64,000 nucleotides of DNA, taken from assembly GCF_008271745.1 (NCBI RefSeq), contig NZ_VKKZ01000020.1, positions 372,001 to 436,000 on the forward strand, read 5' to 3'. Position 1 is the first letter of the stretch, and the number at the start of each line of letters is the position of its first letter. Source of the DNA: Rufibacter glacialis (GTDB lineage: Bacteria; Bacteroidota; Bacteroidia; Cytophagales; Hymenobacteraceae). Positions 26,760 through 38,005 of the stretch are shown one piece after another. A program made the translations under genes and the position numbers. The notes below the pieces were generated by a model. It had not been told where the DNA came from. It was given only the letters and a program-made list of their open reading frames with translations, and did not search any database.

Positions 26760-27503
26760 ATGATGAAAAATCATTTTATGGCGAAGGGGCTCGTGTGGCT
26801 GCTGGGCGCCTGGGCACTGCCGGAAGAAACCAAGGCGCAGGAATGCCTGCAGCCACTGGGATTATCTAAAAATACAGAGTTCGTGTACCAGGTCACTGAC
26901 AAAGGCCGCAACCACGGCAAGGTGACCAACAAGGTGGTGCAGCAGGCGGCTGACAAAAAAGGGGTATATGTGACTACGTTCAAAAGCGCCCGCATCAGCA
27001 ATACCAACCGCTCCTCCACCTCAGAAGAATACCAGATCAGGTGCTCTAAAGACACCATTTATGTTGACGCCATGCTCTTGCTGCGGGAACAGGTTCTCAA
27101 GACCTTTGAAGGGCAGGACTTTACCTATTCCCCCGTAGACATCGCCTACCCCTTGCAGATGAAGGTGGGCCAGAAGTTACCCAACGGGAGCTTAGGGGTC
27201 AAGGCACGGTCCACCAACAGCCATGTAAGCCAAATCAAGATGGCGGCCATCAACCGAAAGGTAGACGCGCAGGAGAAAATCACCACCCCGGCGGGCACTT
27301 TTGATGCGTTCAAGATCAGCTACCAATATGTGGTGGACTTGGATGCCATGGGGCTTCCCCTGCGGGATGTTTTCCAGGTGGAAGAATACTTCTCGCCGGA
27401 ACATGGCCTGATCAAATGCCAGTTCACCACCAAACGAGGCAAGAAAGCCAAAGGCCTGGAACTGATCTCCAAACGGAGCCCGGCGCAAGCCCTGCAGAAG
27501 TAA
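26760..27503 (+). CDS. TapB-like/DUF3108-like secreted protein
   Basis: The start is taken at the ATG at 26760 (MMKNHFMAKGLVWLLG), preceded by a purine-rich AAGGGAGG at 26741-26748. The ORF also opens with a GTG at 26748. The 247-aa product has a signal peptide ending near KAQ, then a beta-rich domain typical of TapB/DUF3108 periplasmic proteins: FVYQVTDKGRNHGKVTNKVVQ, TTFKSARISN, and the ending TPAGTFDAFKISYQY...VEEYFSPEHGLIKCQFTTKRGKK. Role unknown. The next gene is 65 bp downstream. Confidence 0.75.
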   Translation: MMKNHFMAKGLVWLLGAWALPEETKAQECLQPLGLSKNTEFVYQVTDKGRNHGKVTNKVVQQAADKKGVYVTTFKSARISNTNRSSTSEEYQIRCSKDTIYVDAMLLLREQVLKTFEGQDFTYSPVDIAYPLQMKVGQKLPNGSLGVKARSTNSHVSQIKMAAINRKVDAQEKITTPAGTFDAFKISYQYVVDLDAMGLPLRDVFQVEEYFSPEHGLIKCQFTTKRGKKAKGLELISKRSPAQALQK

Positions 27504-27568
27504 AAGCGGGCTATTGTACTTTCCCTGGCATTCTGTAGCTTTAGGCACTTAACCCAATTGCCTCTGAT

Positions 27569-28066
27569 ATGGAAAAATACCTTACCACCTCTGCCTTAGC
27601 CTTGTTGTTACTGGCAGGCAGCTGTACCAAATCCACGGAAACCGCCCCTACGGGACAGCCGGCCACCTCTGCCAAAGGGGCAACCTTTGGTGATGCCGTC
27701 TCTCCCCAGAAAGCGGTGGCCCCCTCTGCCCTTCCGGCGCTGCTGGCTAACGAAGACTCGGCCAAGACAACGGTGGCTACCCAGGTAGTAGAGGTGTGCC
27801 AGAAAAAAGGTTGCTGGATCAAGGTGGCTGTTGACGGTCAGGAACCCATGCGGGTCACGTTCAAGGACTATGGCTTCTTCATGCCCAAAGACATTGTAGG
27901 CAAAGAGATCGTGTTTGAGGGAGTAGTGGTGAGGGACACTGTTTCAGTAGATGACCAACGCCATTATGCTGAAGACGCCGGCAAAAGCAAGGAAGAGATC
28001 GCAGCCATCACGTCTCCCAAGCCATCTATCACCTTCATCGCCTCAGGGGTACAGATTAAGGAGTAA
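27569..28066 (+). CDS. DUF4920 lipoprotein
   Basis: The 165-aa product starts with a lipoprotein signal (LALLLLAGSC, Cys19) and a Thr/Ala-rich linker. It then has the DUF4920 domain: GATFGDAVS, VVEVCQKKGCWIKVAVDG, MRVTFKDYGFFMPKD, GKEIVFEGVV, AEDAGKSKEEIAAI. The CxxxGCW motif suggests a metal or disulfide site. It is probably an outer-membrane-anchored lipoprotein. Its substrate is unknown. Confidence 0.85.
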   Translation: MEKYLTTSALALLLLAGSCTKSTETAPTGQPATSAKGATFGDAVSPQKAVAPSALPALLANEDSAKTTVATQVVEVCQKKGCWIKVAVDGQEPMRVTFKDYGFFMPKDIVGKEIVFEGVVVRDTVSVDDQRHYAEDAGKSKEEIAAITSPKPSITFIASGVQIKE

Positions 28067-28108
28067 ATGAATGCTTAAAACGAAACAAAGGCGTTTCAGG
28101 AAAAACAG

Positions 28109-28134
28109 CCGGGAAATGGATTACCATTTCCCGG
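28109..28134. terminator. Hairpin between convergent genes
   Basis: CCGGGAAATGG (28109-28119), loop ATTA, then CCATTTCCCGG (28124-28134), with T-rich sequence a few bases later. It lies between DUF4920 and the STAS-like gene on the other strand. Confidence 0.6.
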
Positions 28135-28166
28135 TGCAAACAAATTTTTAGATTTCCGGAAGGCGT

Positions 28167-28583
28167 TTAGGAGGAATGGTGCAGGAAAAGCCAGGCATCC
28201 GCTGTTTCCTCGTCTTCAAAGGATTTCACGGTCAAAGGGGTAGTGAGGAGCTGGAGAAACAAATCAAAGGACCTTCGGCCAAAAATACCCGGGGAGAGCA
28301 CATGGGCGAAATATTGCAAGCCCAACCGTTTCGCCGATGGTGCCCATTTTTGAGCCATGTAATTGGCAGAAGATTCCCAGGGGCCTATCAGTTCACGGTT
28401 GCTGTTCAAGATGGCGGGGCAGGACTTTTCCCGAAGCATGGTCAAAACCAGGTTCCCTCCCATGACCACGGTTTCCAGGGACTGGATTCCAATCCAGTTT
28501 ACCTTGATACAGGAATTATCGGATAACCGCCAAGCCTCGAAATACACATCCCCGTTAGGCTTTTTCAGCTCCATTTTGTCCAT
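28167..28583 (-). CDS. STAS/SpoIIAA-like protein
   Basis: Read from the Met at 28583 (MDKMELKKPNGD) it has 138 aa; the ORF extends to 28604. The layout (VYFEAWRLSDNSCIKVNWIG, then VLTMLREKSCPAILNSNRELIGPW, FAHVLSP, a C-terminal FEDEETADAWLF) is that of small single-domain SpoIIAA/STAS-like proteins common in Bacteroidota. No phospho-site Ser in the usual loop is obvious. It lies 70 bp after the RsbQ-like gene on the same strand, so a link to stress signalling is possible but unproven. Confidence 0.6.
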   Translation of the reverse strand: MDKMELKKPNGDVYFEAWRLSDNSCIKVNWIGIQSLETVVMGGNLVLTMLREKSCPAILNSNRELIGPWESSANYMAQKWAPSAKRLGLQYFAHVLSPGIFGRRSFDLFLQLLTTPLTVKSFEDEETADAWLFLHHSS

Positions 28584-28651
28584 ATTTCCGTAGCTCAGGG
28601 TCATTGGTTCCGGTACTGCACTTCCACTCCCGCTTTCTTAACCAATGCCCT

Positions 28652-29452
28652 TTACTGGGCAGGATGCAAAAATTCCTTCATGGCCGCAATGGTTTCTTCT
28701 GGGGCGCTCAGGTTGGGGCAATGCCCGGTGGCCTCCAGCACCTTGAAGGTACTGTTGGGTAGTTGTTGGTGCATGTACTGCCCTACGGGTAAAGGCGCGA
28801 TCACGTCTTCTGAGCACTGCAGAATAAGGGCTTCGGTTTTCACGTTGGCCAGGTCTGCCCGGTTGTCTGACAGGAACGTGATGCGGGCGAAATCCTTGGC
28901 TACTTCCTCGTTGCTGCGGCAAAAGCTTGCCGCTAACTCCTGGCCCAACCCCGGACGGTTTTGGTTGCCCATGATCACAGGAGCCATGGCCGCCGACCAG
29001 CTGAGGTAGTCACTGTCTAAGGAATCTAAAAGAGCGTCAATTCCTTCCTGGGTGAAACCGCCTTCATACCCCTCATCATTGATATACCGTGGTGAGGGCC
29101 CAATCAAAACCAGTTTTGAGAATAATTGCGGAGACAAAATGGAAGCCAACACCCCAATCATGGCGCTAACGGAATGGCCTACAAAAATCACCTTCTCCAG
29201 GTTCAGCTCCTCACAGATCTCCAGAATGTCTACGGCATAGGATTGAAGGGAGGAATACCGTTCCTGCGTGTACACCGAGACATCAGCCTTGCCGAAGCCC
29301 ACGTGGTCAAAGAGGATAATTTTGTACTCCTCTTCAAATGCAGGGGTGATATAGCGCCACATGTCCTGGTCACAACCATAGCCGTGGGCAAAAAGCATGG
29401 GAGTCTTTCCTTTGCCAATTACTTTTACATTGTTGCGTTGAAGTACATTCAT
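28652..29452 (-). CDS. RsbQ-like alpha/beta-hydrolase
   Basis: This 266-aa cytoplasmic hydrolase has LFAHGYGCDQDMW (oxyanion), FVGHSVSAMIG (Ser nucleophile about 95), LQCSEDVIAPLPVGQY (Asp) and ATGHCPNLSAP (His) in the order of the RsbQ/KAI2 group. In Bacillus, RsbQ acts with the PAS phosphatase RsbP to activate the stress sigma factor. No RsbP-like gene is visible here, but a STAS-like gene follows. A general metabolic hydrolase remains possible. Confidence 0.85.
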   Translation of the reverse strand: MNVLQRNNVKVIGKGKTPMLFAHGYGCDQDMWRYITPAFEEEYKIILFDHVGFGKADVSVYTQERYSSLQSYAVDILEICEELNLEKVIFVGHSVSAMIGVLASILSPQLFSKLVLIGPSPRYINDEGYEGGFTQEGIDALLDSLDSDYLSWSAAMAPVIMGNQNRPGLGQELAASFCRSNEEVAKDFARITFLSDNRADLANVKTEALILQCSEDVIAPLPVGQYMHQQLPNSTFKVLEATGHCPNLSAPEETIAAMKEFLHPAQ

Positions 29453-30131
29453 AACTGGGGGATTGAGTTAGTAAATACCAGGGAGCTTAGCCTACCCGGG
29501 CAAATATACAACCCAAATAATATAGGACTTGGTTTCTTTTAGATTCTTTCCCTTTTCTTGGAAATCAAACTATTATTTTTAAACATCAGTAACTGCCCCA
29601 CTATTTTTAACCATGGGCTTAAAACAGCCCATTTTCAGAAAATTCCTGCTTATAGCCAACCAGCTTCTGAAGTGGGTCTGCGTTCTCTTTCTTAACTGGG
29701 TTTTAACTTCTATCCTTATAAATAGGCAGCATAAACGCCTGCCCATACGAGGCAAGCAAGGGATAAGGTCACCGTCTTGCTTTTCCCATAAACCAGCTTC
29801 TCAAAGACCCTAGGCAATCCATTCACCATGAAAGGTGGCAGAAATGTTTTTCAGTCCTCTCGCCTTAGGCAAAGATTCCTTACTGGAAACGAAGGCCCCT
29901 GGTACGAGGTTTCTTCCTGGAGGAAAAGAACCTGTTTGGCACCTGGTTTCTGGGGTGCTCTTGGTTACCATTTCTCCTATCCCGAATGGTAAAGGCCAGG
30001 CAAAGAAACAAACATGCCTTTCTTTTGCCCGTTAAACAAGTAAATGGGATGCTCCTTTCCTAAAGGATACCCAGTGACCAATGGTGAGCAGAGCTGCATC
30101 TGCTAGTTTTGAATTTTTATTGAACGTATTT
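29453..30131. other. Gene-free stretch between divergent genes
   Basis: About 680 bp with no protein-like ORF. A dispersed repeat half copy lies near 29613-29645 (GGGCTTAAAACAGCCC). It presumably carries promoters for the RsbQ-like gene and the SDR gene, but no exact TAnnTTTG element was placed. Confidence 0.35.
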
Positions 30132-30848
30132 ATGGAATCTTTGAAAGGAAGAACCGCCCTTATAACCGGGGCCGGAAAAGGAATAGGTAGGGCCATTGCT
30201 CTGGCATTGGCGAAGGAAGGCGTGAACACCGCCCTTCTGGCCCGTACCCAAAGCGATTTACAGAAAGTAGCCGCTGAAGTGGAGGCCTATGGCGTGGAGG
30301 CCTCGGTGGTCACCGCCGATGTGACCGACCTCCACAGCGTGAACGAGGCGGTAGAGCAGGCCCGGCAAGAGTTGGGGTTCATTGACATTCTCATCAACAA
30401 TGCAGGCGTCGCCTCCTTCGGGAAATTCCTGGAACTGGAGCCCGACCAATGGGAACACATCATCAAGGTGAACCTGATGGGGCCGTATTATGTGACCAGA
30501 GCTGTTTTACCCGCCATGATCTCCCAGAAGATCGGCGACATAGTGAATATTTCCTCTACGGCGGGTCAGCGGGGCTCCGCCGTGACCAGTGCGTACAGTG
30601 CCTCCAAATTCGGTCTGATCGGGTTGTCTGAGTCGTTGATGCAGGAGGTCCGGAAGCACGGTATTAGAGTCACGACGCTCACCCCCAGCACCGTCACAAC
30701 AGACCTGTCTTTGGGACTGAAACTCACCGACGGGAACACCGAGAATGTGATGCAGCCTGAAGACTTTGCCGAATTTGTGGTGTGCCAGCTTAAATTGAAC
30801 CGCCGGGTGTTCCTGAAAGACGCTGGCCTTTGGTCTACCAATCCTTAA
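30132..30848 (+). CDS. SDR-family 3-ketoacyl reductase (FabG-like)
   Basis: The start is the ATG at 30132 ([19 protein letters not shown]); the ORF to 30081 has no family match in its extra residues. The 238-aa product has the classical SDR motifs: [16 protein letters not shown] for cofactor binding, NNAG, Ser of VNISSTAGQ and YSASK (catalytic Tyr-Lys). The charge pattern after the glycine motif (ARTQ) suggests NADPH. The reaction is probably reduction of a ketone such as 3-oxoacyl thioesters. Confidence 0.9.
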   Translation: MESLKGRTALITGAGKGIGRAIALALAKEGVNTALLARTQSDLQKVAAEVEAYGVEASVVTADVTDLHSVNEAVEQARQELGFIDILINNAGVASFGKFLELEPDQWEHIIKVNLMGPYYVTRAVLPAMISQKIGDIVNISSTAGQRGSAVTSAYSASKFGLIGLSESLMQEVRKHGIRVTTLTPSTVTTDLSLGLKLTDGNTENVMQPEDFAEFVVCQLKLNRRVFLKDAGLWSTNP

Positions 30849-30872
30849 GTCTTCAAGAAAGCTTGCTGGTAT

Positions 30873-30918
30873 TACCTGAAAAGGTCCTGTTTAACCAAAA
30901 ACAGGACCTTTTCAGGTA
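30873..30918. terminator. Bidirectional terminator, 20-bp stem
   Basis: TACCTGAAAAGG... at 30873-30892 pairs perfectly with 30899-30918 around a short loop. It lies between convergent SDR and DEAD-box genes. Confidence 0.8.
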
Positions 30919-30942
30919 TAGGGTGAAATCTAATTTATTGCT

Positions 30943-32088
30943 TTAGTACCCTTTCAGGTCCAGGTCTTGGGTTTCCTGGGTAGGGATCACGCGCTTGGTT
31001 TGTTTCTGGATGATCTTGAAATGGTGCGCATCCTCGGGTGTGACAAGGGTAAAAGCCTCCCCTACTGCTTCTGCCCGGCCCGTGCGGCCAATGCGGTGAA
31101 TGTAGTCTTTGGAAGAGCGCGGCAAATCATAGTTGATCACAAACGGCAAGAACTGCACATCTATGCCCCGAGAGGCCAGGTCTGTGGCTACCAGCACCGT
31201 CACCTTCCCTTTCTTGAACAGGGCCAGCGCCTCGGTTCTGGCGCCCTGGCTTTTGCCACTGTGCAGGGCCACGGCTTTGATTCCGTTGTTGGCGAGCTTG
31301 GTCACCAGATGGTCGGCACGTTGGGTGGCAGAAACAAAGACCAGCACCTGCTGCATTTGCCGGTGCTTGATCAGGTAGCGCAGAAATGGTCCTTTGCGTT
31401 CAGTGGCCACCAGGTAGGCAACTTCAAAGATCAGGGTGTCCAGGTTGCTTTCTTCGGCTTTGATCTCTACCGTGACTGGCTCACGGAGCAGGGTTTCCTG
31501 GATGGCGGTGACTTTGTTGTCCAGCGTAGCGGAGAACAGGAGATTTTGCCTTCTTTTGGGCAAAAGGGCAAGAATCTGGCGCATCTCCTCCTCAAACCCC
31601 AGGTTCAGCATCTTGTCGGCCTCATCCAACACCAGGGTTTCCACGTCAGACAGATACACCGCTTTTGAGTCCACCAGATCCAGGAGCCGGCCCGGTGTAG
31701 CCACCAAAATATCGGTGCCCTGCAATTTCATCATCTGCGGATTGATGGACACGCCCCCAAACACCGCCAACGTCTTGATCTGAATGGGCATGTGCGCGTT
31801 GAAGGAAAGAAATACTTCCCCTACCTGCAAGGCTAGTTCACGCGTGGGAACCAGCACCAGCACCTTCACGTGGCGGTTCTTGAACGCCCGGTTCGTCTGG
31901 GTTTTGTCCAGGAGCGGCAAAGCATAGGCGGCGGTTTTCCCAGAGCCGGTCTGCGCAATTCCCAACAGGTCTTTTCCTTTCAAAATCTCTGGAATGGCGG
32001 CTTGCTGAACGGGCGTGGGGTGCGGGTATTTTTGGGCGGCAACGGCTTTGACAACCGCCGCAGATAAGCCCAGGTCTGAAAAGGACAT
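30943..32088 (-). CDS. DEAD-box RNA helicase (RhlE-like)
   Basis: This 381-aa helicase core has all the motifs: GIAQTGSGKT (I), PTRELA (Ia), TPGRLLD (Ib), LVLDEADKML (II), FSATL (III), ALHSGKSQGARTEAL (IV/QxxR region), VLVATDLASRGIDV (V) and YIHRIGRTGRA (VI). There is almost no C-terminal extension, as in the shorter RhlE/DbpA-like helicases of Bacteroidota. It is expected to unwind RNA duplexes in ribosome assembly or mRNA decay. A TATCTTTA -7-like box lies upstream on the minus strand (32122-32129). Confidence 0.93.
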   Translation of the reverse strand: MSFSDLGLSAAVVKAVAAQKYPHPTPVQQAAIPEILKGKDLLGIAQTGSGKTAAYALPLLDKTQTNRAFKNRHVKVLVLVPTRELALQVGEVFLSFNAHMPIQIKTLAVFGGVSINPQMMKLQGTDILVATPGRLLDLVDSKAVYLSDVETLVLDEADKMLNLGFEEEMRQILALLPKRRQNLLFSATLDNKVTAIQETLLREPVTVEIKAEESNLDTLIFEVAYLVATERKGPFLRYLIKHRQMQQVLVFVSATQRADHLVTKLANNGIKAVALHSGKSQGARTEALALFKKGKVTVLVATDLASRGIDVQFLPFVINYDLPRSSKDYIHRIGRTGRAEAVGEAFTLVTPEDAHHFKIIQKQTKRVIPTQETQDLDLKGY

Positions 32089-32162
32089 ACTGGAAGGACT
32101 GGTGAAGGTATTATAAGGTTGTAAAGATAGCTAGATTAACTGGGTTTTGCTTTGTATGGGAT

Positions 32163-32190
32163 TTGTAGAGACAAGGCACTGCCTTGTCTC
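32163..32190. repeat. Palindromic intergenic repeat
   Basis: GAGACAAGGCA-C-TGCCTTGTCTC is a near-perfect palindrome. A related GTTGCACTGCAACG core lies at about 45143-45156, so this is a small repeat family. Confidence 0.5.
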
Positions 32191-32256
32191 ACGTTCGCAG
32201 GGCAAAAGTCCTTCCTATCAAGTGAAGAGCCACGGTTGTTTTATGCTCTTGTACAA

Positions 32257-32437
32257 GCCTTTCGCTGCTCCCTAGGGATTTCTGCTGCTAGCGTTGATCC
32301 ACAACCGGCTCTTTGCATAGCTGCCGAAGCGCTCACGGCCGCGAGGCCCCGGCTTCCGCCCTCACGCTGTGCCCTCTACTCCGCTCGCTTCGCTTACGCT
32401 CAGGGGCGGTCGAGGCCTAGGAACTCAGGCGAAAGGC
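32257..32437. repeat. Repeat-like block with terminal inverted repeats
   Basis: GCCTTTCGC (32257-32265) is inverted at 32429-32437 (GCGAAAGGC). Nested CCTAGGG/CCTAGG words and CG-rich runs lie between. There is no ORF. It could be a structured mobile element fragment or non-coding RNA. Confidence 0.35.
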
Positions 32438-32470
32438 TGGAAATAGGCTATGCGTGCGGAAAGTGCAGTA

Positions 32471-32501
32471 GACCTCACAGGTTTTAAAAACCTGTGAGGT
32501 C
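32471..32501. repeat. 31-bp perfect palindrome
   Basis: GACCTCACAGGTTTT (32471-32485), one central A, and its exact complement (32487-32501). No T-run follows. It is part of a repeat-rich gene-free stretch. Confidence 0.5.
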
Positions 32502-32613
32502 TTGGGTTCGCCACCTCTATGCCGCCGATTTATTGCCGTGACAAATAGATAAAGCTAAAGGAAGGGCTTAAGGCAAAGAAGCATATCAGAGAAAAGGCAG
32601 GATAAGAGGAATT

Positions 32614-32727
32614 CCCTCTCCCTTGGGGAGAGGGCTAGGGTGAGGGGCAACGGTGCTTCAAGGCAAAGGCTTCTCCAGTCAGGAACCTACTCCCCCTCAT
32701 CCTAACCTTCTCCCTGAGGGAGAAGGA
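32614..32727. repeat. Inverted pair of CCCTCTCCC-type repeats
   Basis: CCCTCTCCCTTGGGGAGAGG with GCTAGGGTGAGGGG (32614-32647) and its inverted counterpart CCCCCTCATCCTAACC with CTTCTCCCTGAGGGAGAAGG (32692-32727) face each other. Such blocks occur between genes in many bacteria. The stretch 32089-32804 holds no gene. Confidence 0.5.
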
Positions 32728-32804
32728 ACCCCGGTATTGCGTTTTGGACCTGATTTACAGAAAGAAGCAGGAAAAGGAAGTGCCGCCTAGAAACCGCTTT
32801 GAGC

Positions 32805-35529
<2,725 letters not shown>

Positions 35530-35580
35530 CCGGTCCTCTTCTGCTGGCAAGTTTGGCATAAGAAGAGTGATACTCATACT

Positions 35581-35630
35581 AAAGTGGGGCTGAACCAAAA
35601 GCATGGTTCGGTCCTACTTTTTGTTTTTTG
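35581..35630 (+). terminator. Terminator of ligA
   Basis: A 16-bp stem (35581-35596 and 35605-35620, with three G-U pairs) around an 8-base loop is followed by a T-rich run. The rest of 35530-35841 carries no gene, only a repeat-like GTTTTATTTTGGCCGTTC block near 35660. Confidence 0.7.
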
Positions 35631-35841
35631 GGGTATAAACGCCAGCCTCTTATTCCAGGGTTTTATTTTGGCCGTTCTTTAAGGAAAAGAGCAGAAAACA
35701 GGCTTTTACATACTGATAAGGAACAACGGTAAATACGGAATTTTCCTTCCAGCTGAAAATAGCACAAAAGGAATGAAACGCTCCCTTATCAATCTCGTTG
35801 GTGTACTTGGAAAAAACAAGTAGGTACCCAAACATAAGATT

Positions 35842-36849
35842 ATGTCATTCAGGCCACTACCAGTAGAGCTAAATCAGGAGGGAAAGGTGCGGACCGTAGG
35901 CTTTGAGCTGGAGTTTGCCAACGTAGGAATTGAAGAATGCCTGCACATTGTGCAGGAACTGTACGGCGGCCGGGTGGAGATGGAAAATCGGTTCTGCGCC
36001 AAGGTGGTAGAAACCCGCCTGGGTGATTTCAGCGTGGAGATTGACCTCAAGCTGTTAACCGAGAAGCAATACAAGACCGTCTTCCACAAACTCAACATTG
36101 ACATTGAGCACCTGAAACTGGGCCAGGAAACCCTGGAGAACGTGATTGACGATGCCCTGGAAAAAATCATCCAGAAGGTGATCCCCTATGAGATTGGGGT
36201 ACCGCCGCTGCCGTTCAACCAACTGGAACAACTGGAGCAACTGCGGCAAGCCTTGTATGACCATCATGCCAAGGGCACGGAGGCCTTTTTCACCAACGCC
36301 TTCGGTACGCACATCAACACTGAGATCCCAGACACCAACCCAGACACCATTCTCCGGTACCTGCGCGCGTTCCTGCTGCTCTACCCCTGGCTCCTGGAAG
36401 CCGGTGAAACCGATTTTGCCCGTAAGAACCTGACCTCGTTCATCAACCCTTTTCCGGCAGAATACACCGCGCTGGTGCTCAACCCAGAATATGCGCCGTC
36501 TCTGGAGCAGCTCATTGACGATTACCACCACTACAACCCAGACCGGAACCGCCCTCTGGACCTGTACCCCTTGTTCGCTTTTCTGCGGGAGGAACAGGTA
36601 AGCCATTTCACAAATTTGGGTAGTGTAAAGGCCCGCAAAACGTTTCATTATCGCCTGCCCAACTCGTGCGTCTCAGACCCTGACTGGACCTTGGCGCAGG
36701 AATGGAACAATTGGGTGGTGATTGAGGAACTAGCCATCAAACCTGACCGTATCAGGCAGATGAGTGCCCAATTCCTGAACCTGAAGGAAAATACCCTGCT
36801 TGGGTTTGAGGCAAAATGGTCTAAACAAACGGCACAGTGGCTAACCTAG
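35842..36849 (+). CDS. Amidoligase-family protein
   Basis: This 335-aa protein resembles the Amidoligase_2 (PF12224) family, a divergent glutamine-synthetase-like fold predicted to form amide bonds using ATP. Acidic metal-site motifs are GFELEFAN at 20-27, SVEIDLKLL near 60-68 and GTHINTEIPDTN near 154-165. The C-terminal ETLxNL region, typical of GS-like folds, is not obvious. It overlaps the next gene, a glutamine amidotransferase, by 13 bp. Such pairs were described by comparative genomics as candidate makers or modifiers of novel amide metabolites or peptides. The substrate is unknown. Confidence 0.8.
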   Translation: MSFRPLPVELNQEGKVRTVGFELEFANVGIEECLHIVQELYGGRVEMENRFCAKVVETRLGDFSVEIDLKLLTEKQYKTVFHKLNIDIEHLKLGQETLENVIDDALEKIIQKVIPYEIGVPPLPFNQLEQLEQLRQALYDHHAKGTEAFFTNAFGTHINTEIPDTNPDTILRYLRAFLLLYPWLLEAGETDFARKNLTSFINPFPAEYTALVLNPEYAPSLEQLIDDYHHYNPDRNRPLDLYPLFAFLREEQVSHFTNLGSVKARKTFHYRLPNSCVSDPDWTLAQEWNNWVVIEELAIKPDRIRQMSAQFLNLKENTLLGFEAKWSKQTAQWLT

Positions 36850-37796
36850 CGTCCTCTACTCAGGTAATCAACCGCAACAAACCCACCATTGGCATCACGG
36901 GGCCAGACAAAGGGGGCGAGATAGCGTGGTGGTTCACCGCCTTAGGCGTGTGGCTGGCCGGCGGAAAACCGGTGCACATCACGCCTTCTTTCCCCCGCAC
37001 CGCCGATGGGCTGCAGGGGCTGATTGTGGGCGGCGGGGCCGATGTAGACCCCCAAACGTATCAGCAGGAGGCCGTGTTCAAAGAATACCTGCAGCGCACC
37101 CTGCACCACCCCAAGAAGACCTTCTTCCAAAGAGTATGGCGTTTTACCCGCTGGTTGTATTATCCCGCCCTTTTCTTTTTGCGCAAACTCTTCAGCCGGA
37201 AACCCCAATGGGCCTTAGACCAGGCCCGGGACCATCTGGAGTTTCAACTGATTGACCAGGCCGTCAAAAAAAACCTGCCGGTGCTGGGCATCTGCCGCGG
37301 CTCCCAATTGCTGAACGTGTACTTCAGAGGCACGCTCTACCAGGACATAGAGGAGTTCTACCGCGAGGAACCCAATCCCTCCAGCATTTTCCCGGTCAAG
37401 AAAGTGACCTTTCTCGCCGGCAGCAAGCTGGCCCAGATCATGGGCGTGCAGAAACTGAAGGTCAATGCGCTGCACCACCAGGCCGTGCAAAGGCCCGGCG
37501 CAGGCCTAGAGGTAGTGGCCTGGGAGGCCAATCAGATGGTGCAAGGCATTGAGCATACCACCCGACCCTTCCTGATTGGCGTGCAGTGGCACCCCGAATA
37601 CCTGCCCCGCCGCCAGGAGCAACGGCGCCTATTCCAGGCTCTGGTGCAGAAAGCGAAAGAGGTGCACCACCAAATTGAGGCCCCGGACCTGCAAACGGCC
37701 CTGGCGGCACCTAAGAACAGCGCCCTGGAAGAGTTGGAACGGAAGGAAGAACAAAAAGCATCTTCTTCCTTACAGCCCAGGGTTCTTGACAGATGA
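36837..37796 (+). CDS. Class I glutamine amidotransferase-like (peptidase C26) hydrolase
   Basis: The ORF starts with GTG at 36837 inside the amidoligase gene and gives 319 aa. It has the class I amidotransferase triad: Cys in LGICRGSQLLN, and His-Glu in IGVQWHPEYLP, plus GGGADVDPQTY as in gamma-glutamyl hydrolases such as PuuD. An unusual basic/hydrophobic insert (about residues 85-130, FFQRVWRFTRWLYYPALFFL) precedes the Cys and may bind membranes. It probably removes or transfers gamma-glutamyl groups on the product of the amidoligase. A terminator follows at 37870. Confidence 0.85.
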   Translation: MANLASSTQVINRNKPTIGITGPDKGGEIAWWFTALGVWLAGGKPVHITPSFPRTADGLQGLIVGGGADVDPQTYQQEAVFKEYLQRTLHHPKKTFFQRVWRFTRWLYYPALFFLRKLFSRKPQWALDQARDHLEFQLIDQAVKKNLPVLGICRGSQLLNVYFRGTLYQDIEEFYREEPNPSSIFPVKKVTFLAGSKLAQIMGVQKLKVNALHHQAVQRPGAGLEVVAWEANQMVQGIEHTTRPFLIGVQWHPEYLPRRQEQRRLFQALVQKAKEVHHQIEAPDLQTALAAPKNSALEELERKEEQKASSSLQPRVLDR

Positions 37797-37869
37797 GAAG
37801 CTACGCAGGTACAGGAGGCATCATCTACCATAGGAAGAAATTTGAATCACCCGTTTTAGCTGTGTTTTA

Positions 37870-37910
37870 GCAAAAAAAGTGGCGAGGAAAATCCTCGCCG
37901 CTTTTTTTGC
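37870..37910. terminator. Bidirectional terminator
   Basis: GCAAAAAAAG-TGGCGAGGA pairs with TCCTCGCCGC-TTTTTTTGC (one G-U) around a 2-4 base loop, with A- and T-runs on the two sides. It separates the amidotransferase gene from the convergent OmpA/PD40 gene. Confidence 0.8.
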
Positions 37911-38005
37911 TCTACTAAATAAGTAACAACTAAACCTAAGGTGTACTTCTGCTAATAGAACCAGCAGCCAGCCCTATTGTTTTAAGTTCATTTAAAATTA
38001 TTTAC

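Noticed and set aside
32471-32727. CRISPR array or tandem repeat
   Set aside because: The repeats are single palindromes and inverted pairs, without equal spacers.
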